The translations under genes were made by a program, and so were the position numbers. A stretch of 64,000 bases of DNA from Peteryoungia algae. Its GTDB lineage: Bacteria > Pseudomonadota > Alphaproteobacteria > Rhizobiales > Rhizobiaceae. The stretch's first letter is position 1. Each line of letters opens with the position of its first letter. Where the stretch lies: assembly GCF_030369675.1 (NCBI RefSeq), contig NZ_CP128477.1, forward strand, positions 1,426,001-1,490,000. Direction: 5' to 3'. Under the pieces are notes generated by a model. That model was given only the letters and a program-made list of their open reading frames with translations. It was not told where the DNA came from and ran no database searches. Below, piece by piece: positions 1-8,482 of the stretch.

Positions 1-665
1 AAGTAACTCCAGTGTTCGTGAAATAACGTGGAAACATCGTGGCTGGCGATATAGGGCCCTTCATCGGGCACCGAGACGAAAATTCGTCCACCTGGCGTCA
101 AATAATCCTTCAGGGATGATGCCAATCCGACCGGATCCTCAACATGCTCCAACACCGATGTCAGGATAATTGCCGAAAAGCGGCGACCCTCAATGAGAGG
201 CGAGGGAAAGAAGTCGCGAATGATCTCCAAGCCAAATCTAGCGGCACCCTCCTGGCCTTGAGGCCCAGGCTCAATTCCGATGACCGTCGCAAAAGAAGGC
301 CTCAACCGCTCCAGCAGATAACCATTCCCGCATCCGATTTCCAGAACGCTCTCGCGTGTGCCATCTGCGGCCCGTTCGAGCCAATGCGAGATGAACCGTA
401 AAAAATCGTCGGCGTATCGGCGACCGAAACCCTCGTCATCAACATTGCTGCCGAGAATGGAGCCCTTTTCATAGACACGCTCCAGGCATTCCGCGACCTG
501 CGCGTTCTTCTCCTGAATGACCCGCCCGGTACTGGGATCGTATGAAAGCACAAACGGTAATTCATCGGGTACGCCGTGCTGGTTGTGTGGCGTGTCTTGC
601 GCGCCCCACATGAATGGCAGCGCATCAATACCCCATTTCAACTCAGCGGATTTTCCTTTGCTCAT
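1..665 (-). CDS. Class I SAM-dependent methyltransferase (3' part outside window)
   Basis: About 221 residues are visible; the C-terminus lies beyond the left edge. The start is an ATG at 665 whose sequence overlaps the stop of the upstream phosphatase gene (ATGA). The SAM-binding motif I, VLEIGCGNGYL, is near residue 100, followed by an acidic IGIEPG strand end and a later TSVLEHVEDPV stretch typical of the Methyltransf_11/23 fold. The residues before motif I resemble the N-terminal extension of sugar methyltransferases. As the last visible gene of a polysaccharide operon it probably methylates a nucleotide sugar or the growing glycan. The substrate cannot be read from sequence. Confidence 0.8.
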   Translation of the reverse strand, partial: MSKGKSAELKWGIDALPFMWGAQDTPHNQHGVPDELPFVLSYDPSTGRVIQEKNAQVAECLERVYEKGSILGSNVDDEGFGRRYADDFLRFISHWLERAADGTRESVLEIGCGNGYLLERLRPSFATVIGIEPGPQGQEGAARFGLEIIRDFFPSPLIEGRRFSAIILTSVLEHVEDPVGLASSLKDYLTPGGRIFVSVPDEGPYIASHDVSTLFHEHWSY

Positions 666-1369
666 TCACCCTGCTCCGAAACCAACGTTCCCATATAGCT
701 TTCCGCTCTTCTCTGTAGACAACTCAACACGTCCGGATGCGGCGGCACCACTCGTTCCAACACTTTCGCAGTATCCATGCGGCAGCGGAACACCTTGCAC
801 TCCCCATATTCACCGTCAAACATCGCGAAACTCGCCAGATTTCCAACGTCTCGCGGCAGCCCACAGGAACCGACGTTCAGCAAGGTGTTTTTTCCGACAC
901 TTGCCAGGAACGGCCGATGAGTATGTCCCATTACGACGACATCAGCATCAACGCTACCGAATACAGAAAGGTCGGACCACGGATAGACATAGCCGTTGAC
1001 CGGATCGAACGGACTGCCATGCACCATCAGGATGCGTGTGGAATCGCAAACAATCTCTCGTCTCACCGGCCATGTCGCCATCCAGTCCAAATAGGATTCA
1101 ATGTCGTGACGATACTCCGCTCGAAGCTGATAGGCATTTTCGCCAAGATCATCCAGCGTGTTTTCCAAGACAAGTTGATCGTGGTTGCCCCTCACGCACT
1201 CGACGTCATTTTTCCTGAGAAACTCGAGTACATCGCGCCATTGAGAAAAATATCCCACGGCGTCGCCGAGGAAGTAAACCTTGTCAACACGCTGCTGCTC
1301 GAGCATTCGAAAACACAGTTCGAGGCCCGCGGGGTTTCCGTGGGCGTCAGATAGAAAGCCAATCTTCAT
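662..1369 (-). CDS. Calcineurin-like metallophosphoesterase
   Basis: A 235-aa protein of the small YfcE/MJ0936-like phosphodiesterase group. All metal-binding blocks are present: SDAHGN near residue 8, GDAVGY near 36, RGNHD near 62, VHGSP in the middle and GHTHRP further on. It should hydrolyse a phosphomonoester or phosphodiester using two metal ions in the cytoplasm. It overlaps the SDR gene upstream by 23 bp and the methyltransferase gene downstream by 4 bp, so it is translated with the polysaccharide operon. A phosphatase here could act on a sugar phosphate or a cyclic nucleotide; the true substrate is unknown. Confidence 0.82.
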   Translation of the reverse strand: MKIGFLSDAHGNPAGLELCFRMLEQQRVDKVYFLGDAVGYFSQWRDVLEFLRKNDVECVRGNHDQLVLENTLDDLGENAYQLRAEYRHDIESYLDWMATWPVRREIVCDSTRILMVHGSPFDPVNGYVYPWSDLSVFGSVDADVVVMGHTHRPFLASVGKNTLLNVGSCGLPRDVGNLASFAMFDGEYGECKVFRCRMDTAKVLERVVPPHPDVLSCLQRRAESYMGTLVSEQGE

Positions 1370-2276
1370 TGCCGCCTCTCAAACGACGCGCTAACTGAGC
1401 AATACCGGTTTCAAGAGGCACGGCGGGCCTCCAGTCAAGGATGGCCTTGGCATGATCTATATTCATGTCGGCGCGGTATTCGTCATTACCACCGCTGATG
1501 CCTGTGAAAACCACGCGGCCGGATCCACAAACCTCGACGACGGTTTCCGCAAGGGATGCCATAGTTACCGGTGCGCCGGAACCGATATTGAAAAGTTCTG
1601 CTGTAACGGTTGAACGCGGTTGAAGCAGGTAATCGATCGCCTTCCGAATAGCGACGGCAACATCGTTCGCGTGGATGAAATCCTGACTGCGAAGGCCGGC
1701 TCCCGCGACCATCAAGTTCTGCCCGGCAACCGCCTGCTTCACGAAGCTGTAGAGCACGCTGGGTTTGTCCACGCCCACGGCACTGTAAGGAGAACCAATT
1801 CTTATTGTCGCAGTCGGCGATGGCAGAGCGCGTAATAGCAGTTCGGTATAACGCTTCGCTGCCGCATAGTCCGAAAGCGCCCCGATTTCGGCGGTTTCCA
1901 TCCATGGCAAAGGTGAATTCGCATAGACACTGGTGCTCGATAGATAGATAAGGCTCGCGCCGGTCTCCTCGGCCAACCTGATCACATGGGAGTCTATCGC
2001 GGCGTTCGACGACGCTGCTTCCTTGTCATCGAAGGACCTCGGAAGCCTGGCCGCAGTATGAACGATTACATCCGGTGCGTACGTCGCCAGCCCTTGGACC
2101 TGCGCCGCATTCTCGAGGTCGGCAACCACATAATCGCTCACGCCGGTTGAGCTCGACCTCGTGGTGCGGACAACGCCAACCGGTCGCCCCTGCGGTATGG
2201 CGGACAAAGCATGCATGACATGTTGTCCAACCAAGCCTCCGGCACCGGTGATGATTATCCGCACCTCCCGCGTCAT
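1347..2276 (-). CDS. NAD(P)-dependent sugar epimerase/dehydratase (extended SDR)
   Basis: A 309-aa extended short-chain dehydrogenase. The nucleotide-binding motif TGAGGLVG is at residues 10-17. The catalytic triad is visible as Ser in YLSSTSVY (about residue 114) and Y137-x3-K141 (YAAAK). Such enzymes epimerise, reduce or dehydrate NDP-hexoses. The start ATG at 2276 overlaps the end of the aminotransferase gene at 2273. It lies between a DegT aminotransferase and a phosphatase, so it likely works on the same nucleotide sugar as its neighbours. The exact reaction (4-epimerase, 4-reductase or other) cannot be decided from the motifs. Confidence 0.85.
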   Translation of the reverse strand: MTREVRIIITGAGGLVGQHVMHALSAIPQGRPVGVVRTTRSSSTGVSDYVVADLENAAQVQGLATYAPDVIVHTAARLPRSFDDKEAASSNAAIDSHVIRLAEETGASLIYLSSTSVYANSPLPWMETAEIGALSDYAAAKRYTELLLRALPSPTATIRIGSPYSAVGVDKPSVLYSFVKQAVAGQNLMVAGAGLRSQDFIHANDVAVAIRKAIDYLLQPRSTVTAELFNIGSGAPVTMASLAETVVEVCGSGRVVFTGISGGNDEYRADMNIDHAKAILDWRPAVPLETGIAQLARRLRGGNEDWLSI

Positions 2277-3373
2277 CCCGAGTGCTTCGTGATGTGCCTG
2301 ATTGCCGCCGCCACTCGCTCGACATCGACATTATCATAGCACGGCAAGGTAATCGTCGACGTCATCAACGAGGCGGCGATGTCGTTTCTGGTGCCATACT
2401 TGTTCGCGTAGTAGGTGGTGGCACTCATCGCGTATGTGCCGATCGTAGATTCAACACCTTCGCTACGCAGCCCCGCGACCAATGCATCGCGGTTACAGGT
2501 GGGAGGAACAGAAAATACCAGCGACTGGACGTTGTGACGCACTGAATTTCCGGCGTGCTGCGCCACGAAACCGATAGGCTCTAACTGGGCGCGATAGACC
2601 TCGCGTATGGCGTTGCGAGAATCCACAATTTCATCGATTTTGGCGAGCTGCTTGCTGGCCATGATCGCCTGTAGCTCTGTCAAACGGAAATTGTAGCCAT
2701 AATCCACGAAATCGAGACCATTCTCCGTCGGCCGTGCTCCATGGGCCAGCTTTACGGAAAGCCATTCAGCCCAATCATCCCGGTCTGTGGTGATGGCGCC
2801 ACCTTCGCCACTGCTGATCAGCTTCCGGGGGTGGAAGCTGAAGCAGGTCAAATCCGCAACGGATCCGCAAGGGCGACCGAATTCACTGCTACCGATCGAG
2901 CAGGCAGCATCTTCGATCAGCGGGATGCCATGCTCGCGGCAGATATCCTTTATTTCATGGAGACCTGCCGGATTGCCGAGCGCATCAACGAAGATAACGG
3001 CTTTTGTTTTCTCGGTCAGCAGCGAGCGCAGAGCATCCGGCCGCATATTATAGGTTTGCGAGGAGACGTCGGCAAACAGCGGGCGAGCTCCCAAATCTTC
3101 AACAACGTTTGCTGTCGCCGGGAAAGAGAAGTCTGAAACAACTACCTCATCACCGGGGCCAATCTCCAAAAGTTTCAGGCACACCCACAAGGCTGTAGTT
3201 GCGGATGTTGCAAGGAAAGCATGCTTGCTGCCGGTGTAGCGGACTATGTCCGCCCGCAATTCCTCGACGTAGCGGCCCCTGGTGAAGATCCCGGTATCGA
3301 ACACGTCACGGAATTCAGCCTCGACCTCATTGAAGCTGACATACGGTTTCATGAGACGTATCTGGCTCATCAT
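2273..3373 (-). CDS. DegT/DnrJ/EryC1/StrS family sugar aminotransferase
   Basis: A 366-aa PLP enzyme. The PLP-binding lysine is K184 in HPRKLISSGEGG, and the cofactor-stacking region EDAACSIGS is near residue 154. The family transfers an amino group from glutamate to a keto-sugar bound to a nucleotide. It starts with ATGATG at 3373 and overlaps the upstream SDR stop by 4 bp. The upstream SDR could supply the keto-sugar. This is the more divergent of the two DegT proteins in the cluster; the other (5821-6939) matches the WbpE type better. Confidence 0.88.
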   Translation of the reverse strand: MMSQIRLMKPYVSFNEVEAEFRDVFDTGIFTRGRYVEELRADIVRYTGSKHAFLATSATTALWVCLKLLEIGPGDEVVVSDFSFPATANVVEDLGARPLFADVSSQTYNMRPDALRSLLTEKTKAVIFVDALGNPAGLHEIKDICREHGIPLIEDAACSIGSSEFGRPCGSVADLTCFSFHPRKLISSGEGGAITTDRDDWAEWLSVKLAHGARPTENGLDFVDYGYNFRLTELQAIMASKQLAKIDEIVDSRNAIREVYRAQLEPIGFVAQHAGNSVRHNVQSLVFSVPPTCNRDALVAGLRSEGVESTIGTYAMSATTYYANKYGTRNDIAASLMTSTITLPCYDNVDVERVAAAIRHITKHSG

Positions 3374-4335
3374 GCTCTCCCGATATTCGCTACATACCAG
3401 GCGATGGTTTCCCGAAGCCCTTCATCGAATTCCGTAAGCGAATAGTCGATCAACGAACTTACCTTCACATTGCTGGCATTGTGGCACAACACGTCCGCCT
3501 GTCGCGCCGGTCTACGCACAACTTCGCCTTGATATTCCATCATCTTGCAAATGCGCTCGACTAGCTCTGAAATCGTGATCTGATTGTCGGTAGAGATGTT
3601 GACGGAGTCGCCCGACGGGAGCATGCGGAAAAGCTTCAGAACAGCGTTCACCGTATCATGCACATATATGAAGTCACGACTCTGCGTTCCTTCGCCATGG
3701 ATTTCAGGCGATATACCATTCAAGATCCGCCATGCCGTGATGGGAATTACACCCGCCATCATCCCCTTGAAATTCTGGCGTGGCCCGTAGTTGTTGAAAG
3801 GCCGGACGATGATAGCATCCAGTCCGAACATGCGAACATAACTTTCAACCGCCAGATCAGCGGCAGCCTTGCCTGCTGCATAAGTAGTCGTCGGATTGCG
3901 GGGATGCAACTCGTCCATCGGCTCGTACACTGCTGTCCCGTAAACCTCGGAGGTCGAAAAATGGCACAGTGACTGAAATGCGCCGCGGCGCTGCAAATCC
4001 AACAGGTTGAGCGCCACAGTTACGTTCGTGCCAAAGGCATTCGCGGGATTCACAAACGAGTAGTTGAGTGCTTTGGTCGCGCAGTTGAAGACGATGCCAA
4101 TATCGTGTTTGGAAAATATATATTCCAAACTGGTCATCAGTTCGGCATCATCCCGATAAAAGGTCAGGCGACCACTTTTATCCGCAGCGGTCAGATTATG
4201 CTCCGAGCCCAAGAACAAGTTGTCTATCACGATGACACTTTCGGCGCCTTCGGCAATGATTTGGTCAACTAGATGGCTACCTATGAACCCGGCGCCTCCG
4301 GTTACCAGAACGTTCTTACCCGTGATGCTTCGCAT
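3370..4335 (-). CDS. NAD-dependent epimerase/dehydratase (nucleotide-sugar SDR)
   Basis: A 321-aa extended SDR with TGGAGFIG at residues 12-19, catalytic Ser in FSTSEVYG (about 128-130) and Y152-x3-K156. The architecture resembles nucleotide-sugar 4,6-dehydratases, UDP-glucuronate decarboxylases and 4-epimerases. I chose the ATG at 4335 because it follows the stop of the upstream Gfo/Idh gene by 5 bp and gives the usual short lead into the Rossmann motif; an in-frame start at 4374 would overlap that gene by 34 bp. Its 3' end overlaps the DegT gene by 4 bp, so keto-sugar formation followed by amination is plausible. Confidence 0.87.
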   Translation of the reverse strand: MRSITGKNVLVTGGAGFIGSHLVDQIIAEGAESVIVIDNLFLGSEHNLTAADKSGRLTFYRDDAELMTSLEYIFSKHDIGIVFNCATKALNYSFVNPANAFGTNVTVALNLLDLQRRGAFQSLCHFSTSEVYGTAVYEPMDELHPRNPTTTYAAGKAAADLAVESYVRMFGLDAIIVRPFNNYGPRQNFKGMMAGVIPITAWRILNGISPEIHGEGTQSRDFIYVHDTVNAVLKLFRMLPSGDSVNISTDNQITISELVERICKMMEYQGEVVRRPARQADVLCHNASNVKVSSLIDYSLTEFDEGLRETIAWYVANIGRA

Positions 4336-4340
4336 TTTCG

Positions 4341-5297
4341 TCACGCCACAACCGATCGTTGAATCTTGTCGCAAATAATCATGGCCTCCAAGCCAGCTTT
4401 CGCGCCCGGTAGCCCCGGGTCAACGTGTCCCGAGCAACTCGCCACGAATGCCTGCAGTTCTGAAAGCAGGGCTTCCTGTGGGCGCACCTCTACTGCCTCC
4501 TGGATCGCGGAAATGGTGTAAGGCTGGCCTGCCACATGCCGGATTTCGGATTGACGGTTAATGATGATTTCCTTTCGCAAGAGCTCGCAGTCGATGAACA
4601 TATCGATGCAGGTCGCCTCTATCTGCCTTTTTTTCTTGTCGGTCACCCGGCTAGCCTGGATGCGGGAAAAGCGGCCATTTTCGTGAGTTATGAGTGCCGA
4701 TGCGAAATCGATCATCTCGTGGCGAGCGTATCCGTGAGCAGCCACGTCTAAAGCGGGCCCGTTCAGGTAAAGCGCGAGATCGATGTCGTGCACCATAAGA
4801 TCCGTCACGACATCCACATCAGTGATGCGCGCACTCAGCTTGTTTGTACGCATGAAGTCAATGCTGATTACCCGGTCGGCCTTGTCGAGTATCGCCTTAA
4901 GCTCTTGGACTGCCGGGTTAAAGCGTTCAATGAAACCTACCTGAACATTGAGCCCGCGCTCAGCGCTGAACTCTGCAATGTCCATCGCTTCCTTCAGTGT
5001 TCCCGACAGCGGCTTCTCGACGAAAATGTTCTTCACCTTGGCGGCTGCCGCTTTGATGTAGTCGGCATGCGTCACCGTGGGTGTGCATATAACGATAGCG
5101 TCCACTGGTTCGCTTACTTGACCCAGGTCCGACACGACGGGAACATTGTGAACTGCGCCGAGGCGTTTGGCTGTGTCTCCATCGGCGTCGGCCAGAAAAC
5201 TCAGTTCCACACCTTTGAGCATAGACAAAACGCGCAGATGGTTTTGCCCCATCCTGCCAAGTCCGACCAGACCGACCCGCAAAGGTCTTTCTACCAT
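4341..5297 (-). CDS. Gfo/Idh/MocA oxidoreductase, UDP-GlcNAc(A) 3-dehydrogenase-like (WbpB/WlbA or GnnA type)
   Basis: A 318-aa NAD-dependent sugar oxidoreductase. It has a Rossmann motif VGLGRMGQNH near residue 11, the family EKP motif at 94-96, a VGFIERFNPAV block typical of UDP-GlcNAc 3-dehydrogenases, and MVHDIDLAL with the catalytic HDxDL histidine. WbpB/WlbA and GnnA oxidise the 3-hydroxyl of a UDP-GlcNAc derivative so that an aminotransferase can act on it. The ATG at 5297 follows the acetyltransferase stop by 4 bp; an in-frame start at 5345 would overlap that gene. The acetyltransferase and the WbpE-like aminotransferase are its immediate upstream neighbours, which supports a 3-amination role. 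Confidence 0.85.
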   Translation of the reverse strand: MVERPLRVGLVGLGRMGQNHLRVLSMLKGVELSFLADADGDTAKRLGAVHNVPVVSDLGQVSEPVDAIVICTPTVTHADYIKAAAAKVKNIFVEKPLSGTLKEAMDIAEFSAERGLNVQVGFIERFNPAVQELKAILDKADRVISIDFMRTNKLSARITDVDVVTDLMVHDIDLALYLNGPALDVAAHGYARHEMIDFASALITHENGRFSRIQASRVTDKKKRQIEATCIDMFIDCELLRKEIIINRQSEIRHVAGQPYTISAIQEAVEVRPQEALLSELQAFVASCSGHVDPGLPGAKAGLEAMIICDKIQRSVVA

Positions 5298-5301
5298 CGT
5301 C

Positions 5302-5802
5302 TCAACCCTCCGCCAGGCGATTGCCGTTTTTGTCGATCTTTGCAACAGGGCGCGCAGGATTGCCGACCACCAGTGTAAACGGCTCGACGTCGCGAGTCAC
5401 GACACTGCCGGCCGCTACCATCGCATACTCCCCGACGACGATACCGCACACGATGGTGGAATTTGCACCGAGGCTGGCCCCGTTTGCGATCCGGGTCGGC
5501 GTAATCTTCCAATCGGCATTGAAAGCCCGCGGCACCTTGTCGTTCGTGAAGGCGACATTGGGACCCACGAACACGTCGTCGCCGATCTCAACACCGTTGT
5601 AGACCGAAACGCTGTTTTGGATCTTGCACCGATCTCCGATCCGAACGGCGTGATCGATGTAGACGTCCTTAGATATCACGCAATCCTCGCCGATCGACAC
5701 GTTTTCCCGGATCTGCACGTTGATCCAGATCTTGGTGCCCTTCCCTATCCTGGCTAGCTCGGAAACATGAGATGAAGGATGGACAAAAATTTCCTGTGCC
5801 AT
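5302..5802 (-). CDS. Left-handed beta-helix N-acetyltransferase (WbpD/WlbB-like)
   Basis: A 166-aa protein built of hexapeptide repeats (I-G-x4 rungs: IGKGTKI, IGEDCVI, IGDRCKI, IGDDVFV). The segment CKIQNSVSVYNGVEIGDD and the following FTND and PRA blocks are typical of the WbpD/WlbB/FdtC group, which acetylates the 3-amino group of UDP-linked diamino sugars with acetyl-CoA. The C-terminal NPARPV coenzyme A loop is present. It sits between the DegT aminotransferase and the 3-dehydrogenase-like gene, matching the order of steps oxidise, aminate, acetylate. Confidence 0.87.
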   Translation of the reverse strand: MAQEIFVHPSSHVSELARIGKGTKIWINVQIRENVSIGEDCVISKDVYIDHAVRIGDRCKIQNSVSVYNGVEIGDDVFVGPNVAFTNDKVPRAFNADWKITPTRIANGASLGANSTIVCGIVVGEYAMVAAGSVVTRDVEPFTLVVGNPARPVAKIDKNGNRLAEG

Positions 5803-5820
5803 TGTATGATCTCTTTACTC

Positions 5821-6939
5821 TCAGCTCTTCAGCGCTTTCGCCATCACGTCGGCCACCCGCTGGAGTTCACTCTCCGTCATGTATGGGAAAAGTGGCAAGT
5901 TCAATACGGACGCGCACAAGCGCTCGCCTTCGTCCCCGCCAAAATGTGCCTTCAGATACCTTTCGGCGCCTTTCTGCCTGGACATGACGCCCGGATAGAT
6001 ATTCCCGAAGCCGATCCCCTCTTTTTTCAGGACCCCTTCCACGGAGGATCGGCAGCCCGGATCTTCGATGAGGCATACATTGCAATAACCGTTTTCCTCA
6101 TAGTCCACCGGAGCATCCATGAGCGTGATACCAAGTTCTGGCAGCGTGCGTCGGTAAAAACTGACGGCATTCCGACGCGAGGCAAGTCTTGCGTCTAAGT
6201 GATCCAGGCTCAGGTTGAGGAAAGCAGCCTGCAGGCTATCGAGACGCGAGTTCCATCCGACCTCCCCATAGCTATAGTGGGTGTCTCGGCCATGATTGGC
6301 CAGACACCTAACCTTTTCGGACAGAACCTGATCATCGGTCATCACTGCGCCGCCATCGCCTGCCGCGCCCAGAACCTTGGCAGGGTAAAATGAGGTGGTC
6401 GAGATCAGCGCCCCCTCATAGATCGGAAGGCCCTTGTAAGTAGCGCCGAAGCATTGAGCCCCGTCTTCCACCAGCAGAACGCCTTCATCCCGGCATAGCA
6501 ACCTGATCTGCTGCAAATGCGCACTGCCCCAGCCGTAAAGATGCGCGATAACGGCGGCCTTCGGACGAAAAGCCCTGATGGCCTCCTTCAACGCCTCCAG
6601 CGAGATCCCGCCATCCGAAATATCGGCATCCACGGTCACAGGATCGGCACCCACGTTAACGACCGCCTCGAACGTTGCCCAGAACGTGACGTTAGGCACC
6701 AGGACAAGATCCCCTCGCCCCACCCCCAAGGCCCTGAGAGCAATCTGCAATGCGTCGGTTCCATTGGCGCATGTCACCACAGACGAGACGGAAAGAACAT
6801 CTATGAGGCGGCTCTCCAAGCGAAGTACTTCTTCTGCACCGATAAACTGGGCGTTCTCAGTCATCTGGGACCATCGAGCGTTCAGAGCGTCAAGAAACCC
6901 GTCTTCGAAACGTTTGATATCAATAAACGGCACTTTCAA
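5821..6939 (-). CDS. DegT/DnrJ aminotransferase, WbpE-like, TTG start
   Basis: A 372-aa PLP-dependent sugar aminotransferase. K188 in SFYPAKVLGAAGDGGA is the Schiff-base lysine, and the family has very similar FxPxKxLGxxGDGG motifs in WbpE. EDGAQCFGA near residue 158 holds the cofactor aspartate. Predicted role: glutamate-dependent amination at C3 of a UDP-3-keto-hexosamine derivative. The start codon is TTG at 6939, preceded by AAAGGAACACCG, a good ribosome binding site, and it overlaps the stop of the polymerase-like gene by 4 bp. No closer ATG gives a full N-terminus. Confidence 0.88.
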   Translation of the reverse strand: MKVPFIDIKRFEDGFLDALNARWSQMTENAQFIGAEEVLRLESRLIDVLSVSSVVTCANGTDALQIALRALGVGRGDLVLVPNVTFWATFEAVVNVGADPVTVDADISDGGISLEALKEAIRAFRPKAAVIAHLYGWGSAHLQQIRLLCRDEGVLLVEDGAQCFGATYKGLPIYEGALISTTSFYPAKVLGAAGDGGAVMTDDQVLSEKVRCLANHGRDTHYSYGEVGWNSRLDSLQAAFLNLSLDHLDARLASRRNAVSFYRRTLPELGITLMDAPVDYEENGYCNVCLIEDPGCRSSVEGVLKKEGIGFGNIYPGVMSRQKGAERYLKAHFGGDEGERLCASVLNLPLFPYMTESELQRVADVMAKALKS

Positions 6940-8315
6940 ACGGTGTTCCTTTCACGAAAATCAGGACTTGGATTAGGTATGCGGTGTCCGTATCCAATCA
7001 ATGACCACAACAGAGCCCCCGTCACCGGCTCATAGACGACAGGATAGATCAACATCCAACATGCCAGCATCATCAGGCACACGATAGCACAACGGACTTC
7101 AGCGCTCGAATTGCGCCTCGCCTCAGAAATCAGATTCCGAAATGCCCCTACCATGAGATAGATCATGCTGCCTAGCATGACGACACCTCCGGTCATCATC
7201 ATCTCCAAGTAGGAATTGTGCGGCAAGACTACGTCAGACTTGTCGCCAAGAATCTCGTATGCAGCACTACCCGCCACTCCAAAAGACGATCCGAAGAGCA
7301 CGGTCAGAATGCTTGAAATCGGTGACCCCGTATAATCGAGGTCCGGCCAGAAGCCCACTTGACGATGCGCGAAATCAGTTATCGCGGAGGGCTCACCTTT
7401 AACTTGACCCAAAACGGACTTTACTGCCGCTACCAGATAGGCATCGGCACCGATCAACAGTACGAATCCAACGCCGACGAGCCCACCAACAACACCGCGG
7501 AAAACGAGATCGACACGCTTTTCTGCTGGCGACACTAGGAAGAGCGTCAGACTGGCAAAACAGATGCCGAGCACTGCGCCTTTAGATAAGGTCATGATGG
7601 CAAACGCCGTTGCAAGACCGGCTGTCGCCGCTGACATCGGAAGTTTACAGGGGACACTTATGCCAATGATAAAACCTAGCACGGCGAGCATACCTCCGAC
7701 GTTGGGTTCTCCAACAATCGTCATATGGCGGACGAGGTCTGCGCGGATCGCTATATAGTTTTGAACCAACGTTGCGAGCGAGCCACCAAAATACTGGTAA
7801 AGTAGCGAGGCAAATGCTGCGGAAAACACTATTAAATATATCAGAAACAAGACCTTTAGGCTCTTTCGTGAGACAAACAACAGCGCCGCAAGCGGTGCAA
7901 TGACCATGACATTGGCGAAACGGCTGGTCGCCGCGATGCTCAGATCAGGGCCAAAATTTAGATATGTGTGAACTCCTGCCCATCCGACGGATAATCCCAG
8001 TAGCACTAAGCCGATCGGCATCCGAATAAATCCACGCCATTCGGCGAGTAACACGAGAGCCAACGTAACTGCGATCAACACGAAACGCCCACCGGCTGAA
8101 AACGGAAAAGTCGCGTATCGTTGCATTAGGTAAAGTGCCGAAACAAGGACCGTCAAACAAAGACAGAAGCGCGCCAACACCAACAGCTTGGAACTGCCTC
8201 CGTTTGTCCGACCAACATCGGACGTATTCCACGCCTGCGCGAAAGTCGAAGCTTCATTAAGGCCGCCACGCACTAGGGCTCTCCTTTTGATCCGGGATGA
8301 CTGCATCCGCAACAT
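6936..8315 (-). CDS. O-antigen polymerase/ligase-like membrane protein (Wzy/WaaL type)
   Basis: A 459-aa polytopic protein with roughly ten or more hydrophobic segments and a long loop in the C-terminal half around residues 275-340, the layout of Wzy polymerases and O-antigen ligases. It would join repeat units or ligate glycan at the periplasmic face of the inner membrane. I favour the ATG at 8315 because it has an AGGTGA ribosome site 4 bp upstream; in-frame starts at 8306, 8381 and 8444 are possible, and a longer reading to 8552 would run into the upstream gene. Its 3' end overlaps the aminotransferase start by 4 bp. Sequence alone does not separate polymerase from ligase. Confidence 0.72.
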   Translation of the reverse strand: MLRMQSSRIKRRALVRGGLNEASTFAQAWNTSDVGRTNGGSSKLLVLARFCLCLTVLVSALYLMQRYATFPFSAGGRFVLIAVTLALVLLAEWRGFIRMPIGLVLLGLSVGWAGVHTYLNFGPDLSIAATSRFANVMVIAPLAALLFVSRKSLKVLFLIYLIVFSAAFASLLYQYFGGSLATLVQNYIAIRADLVRHMTIVGEPNVGGMLAVLGFIIGISVPCKLPMSAATAGLATAFAIMTLSKGAVLGICFASLTLFLVSPAEKRVDLVFRGVVGGLVGVGFVLLIGADAYLVAAVKSVLGQVKGEPSAITDFAHRQVGFWPDLDYTGSPISSILTVLFGSSFGVAGSAAYEILGDKSDVVLPHNSYLEMMMTGGVVMLGSMIYLMVGAFRNLISEARRNSSAEVRCAIVCLMMLACWMLIYPVVYEPVTGALLWSLIGYGHRIPNPSPDFRERNTV

Positions 8316-8482
8316 CAGATCACCTGTAGCAAAGATCGAACTACCACGATTTTGATCACCGCCATGCGAGACCAACGTCATGGTTACGGACAATGCGGCA
8401 AAAGCTGCGGGGCATCCATCAGCACCCGTGTACCGCAGCGACATCACCACCGAAAACGCGCGGTGGTGATACCGATGACTGC

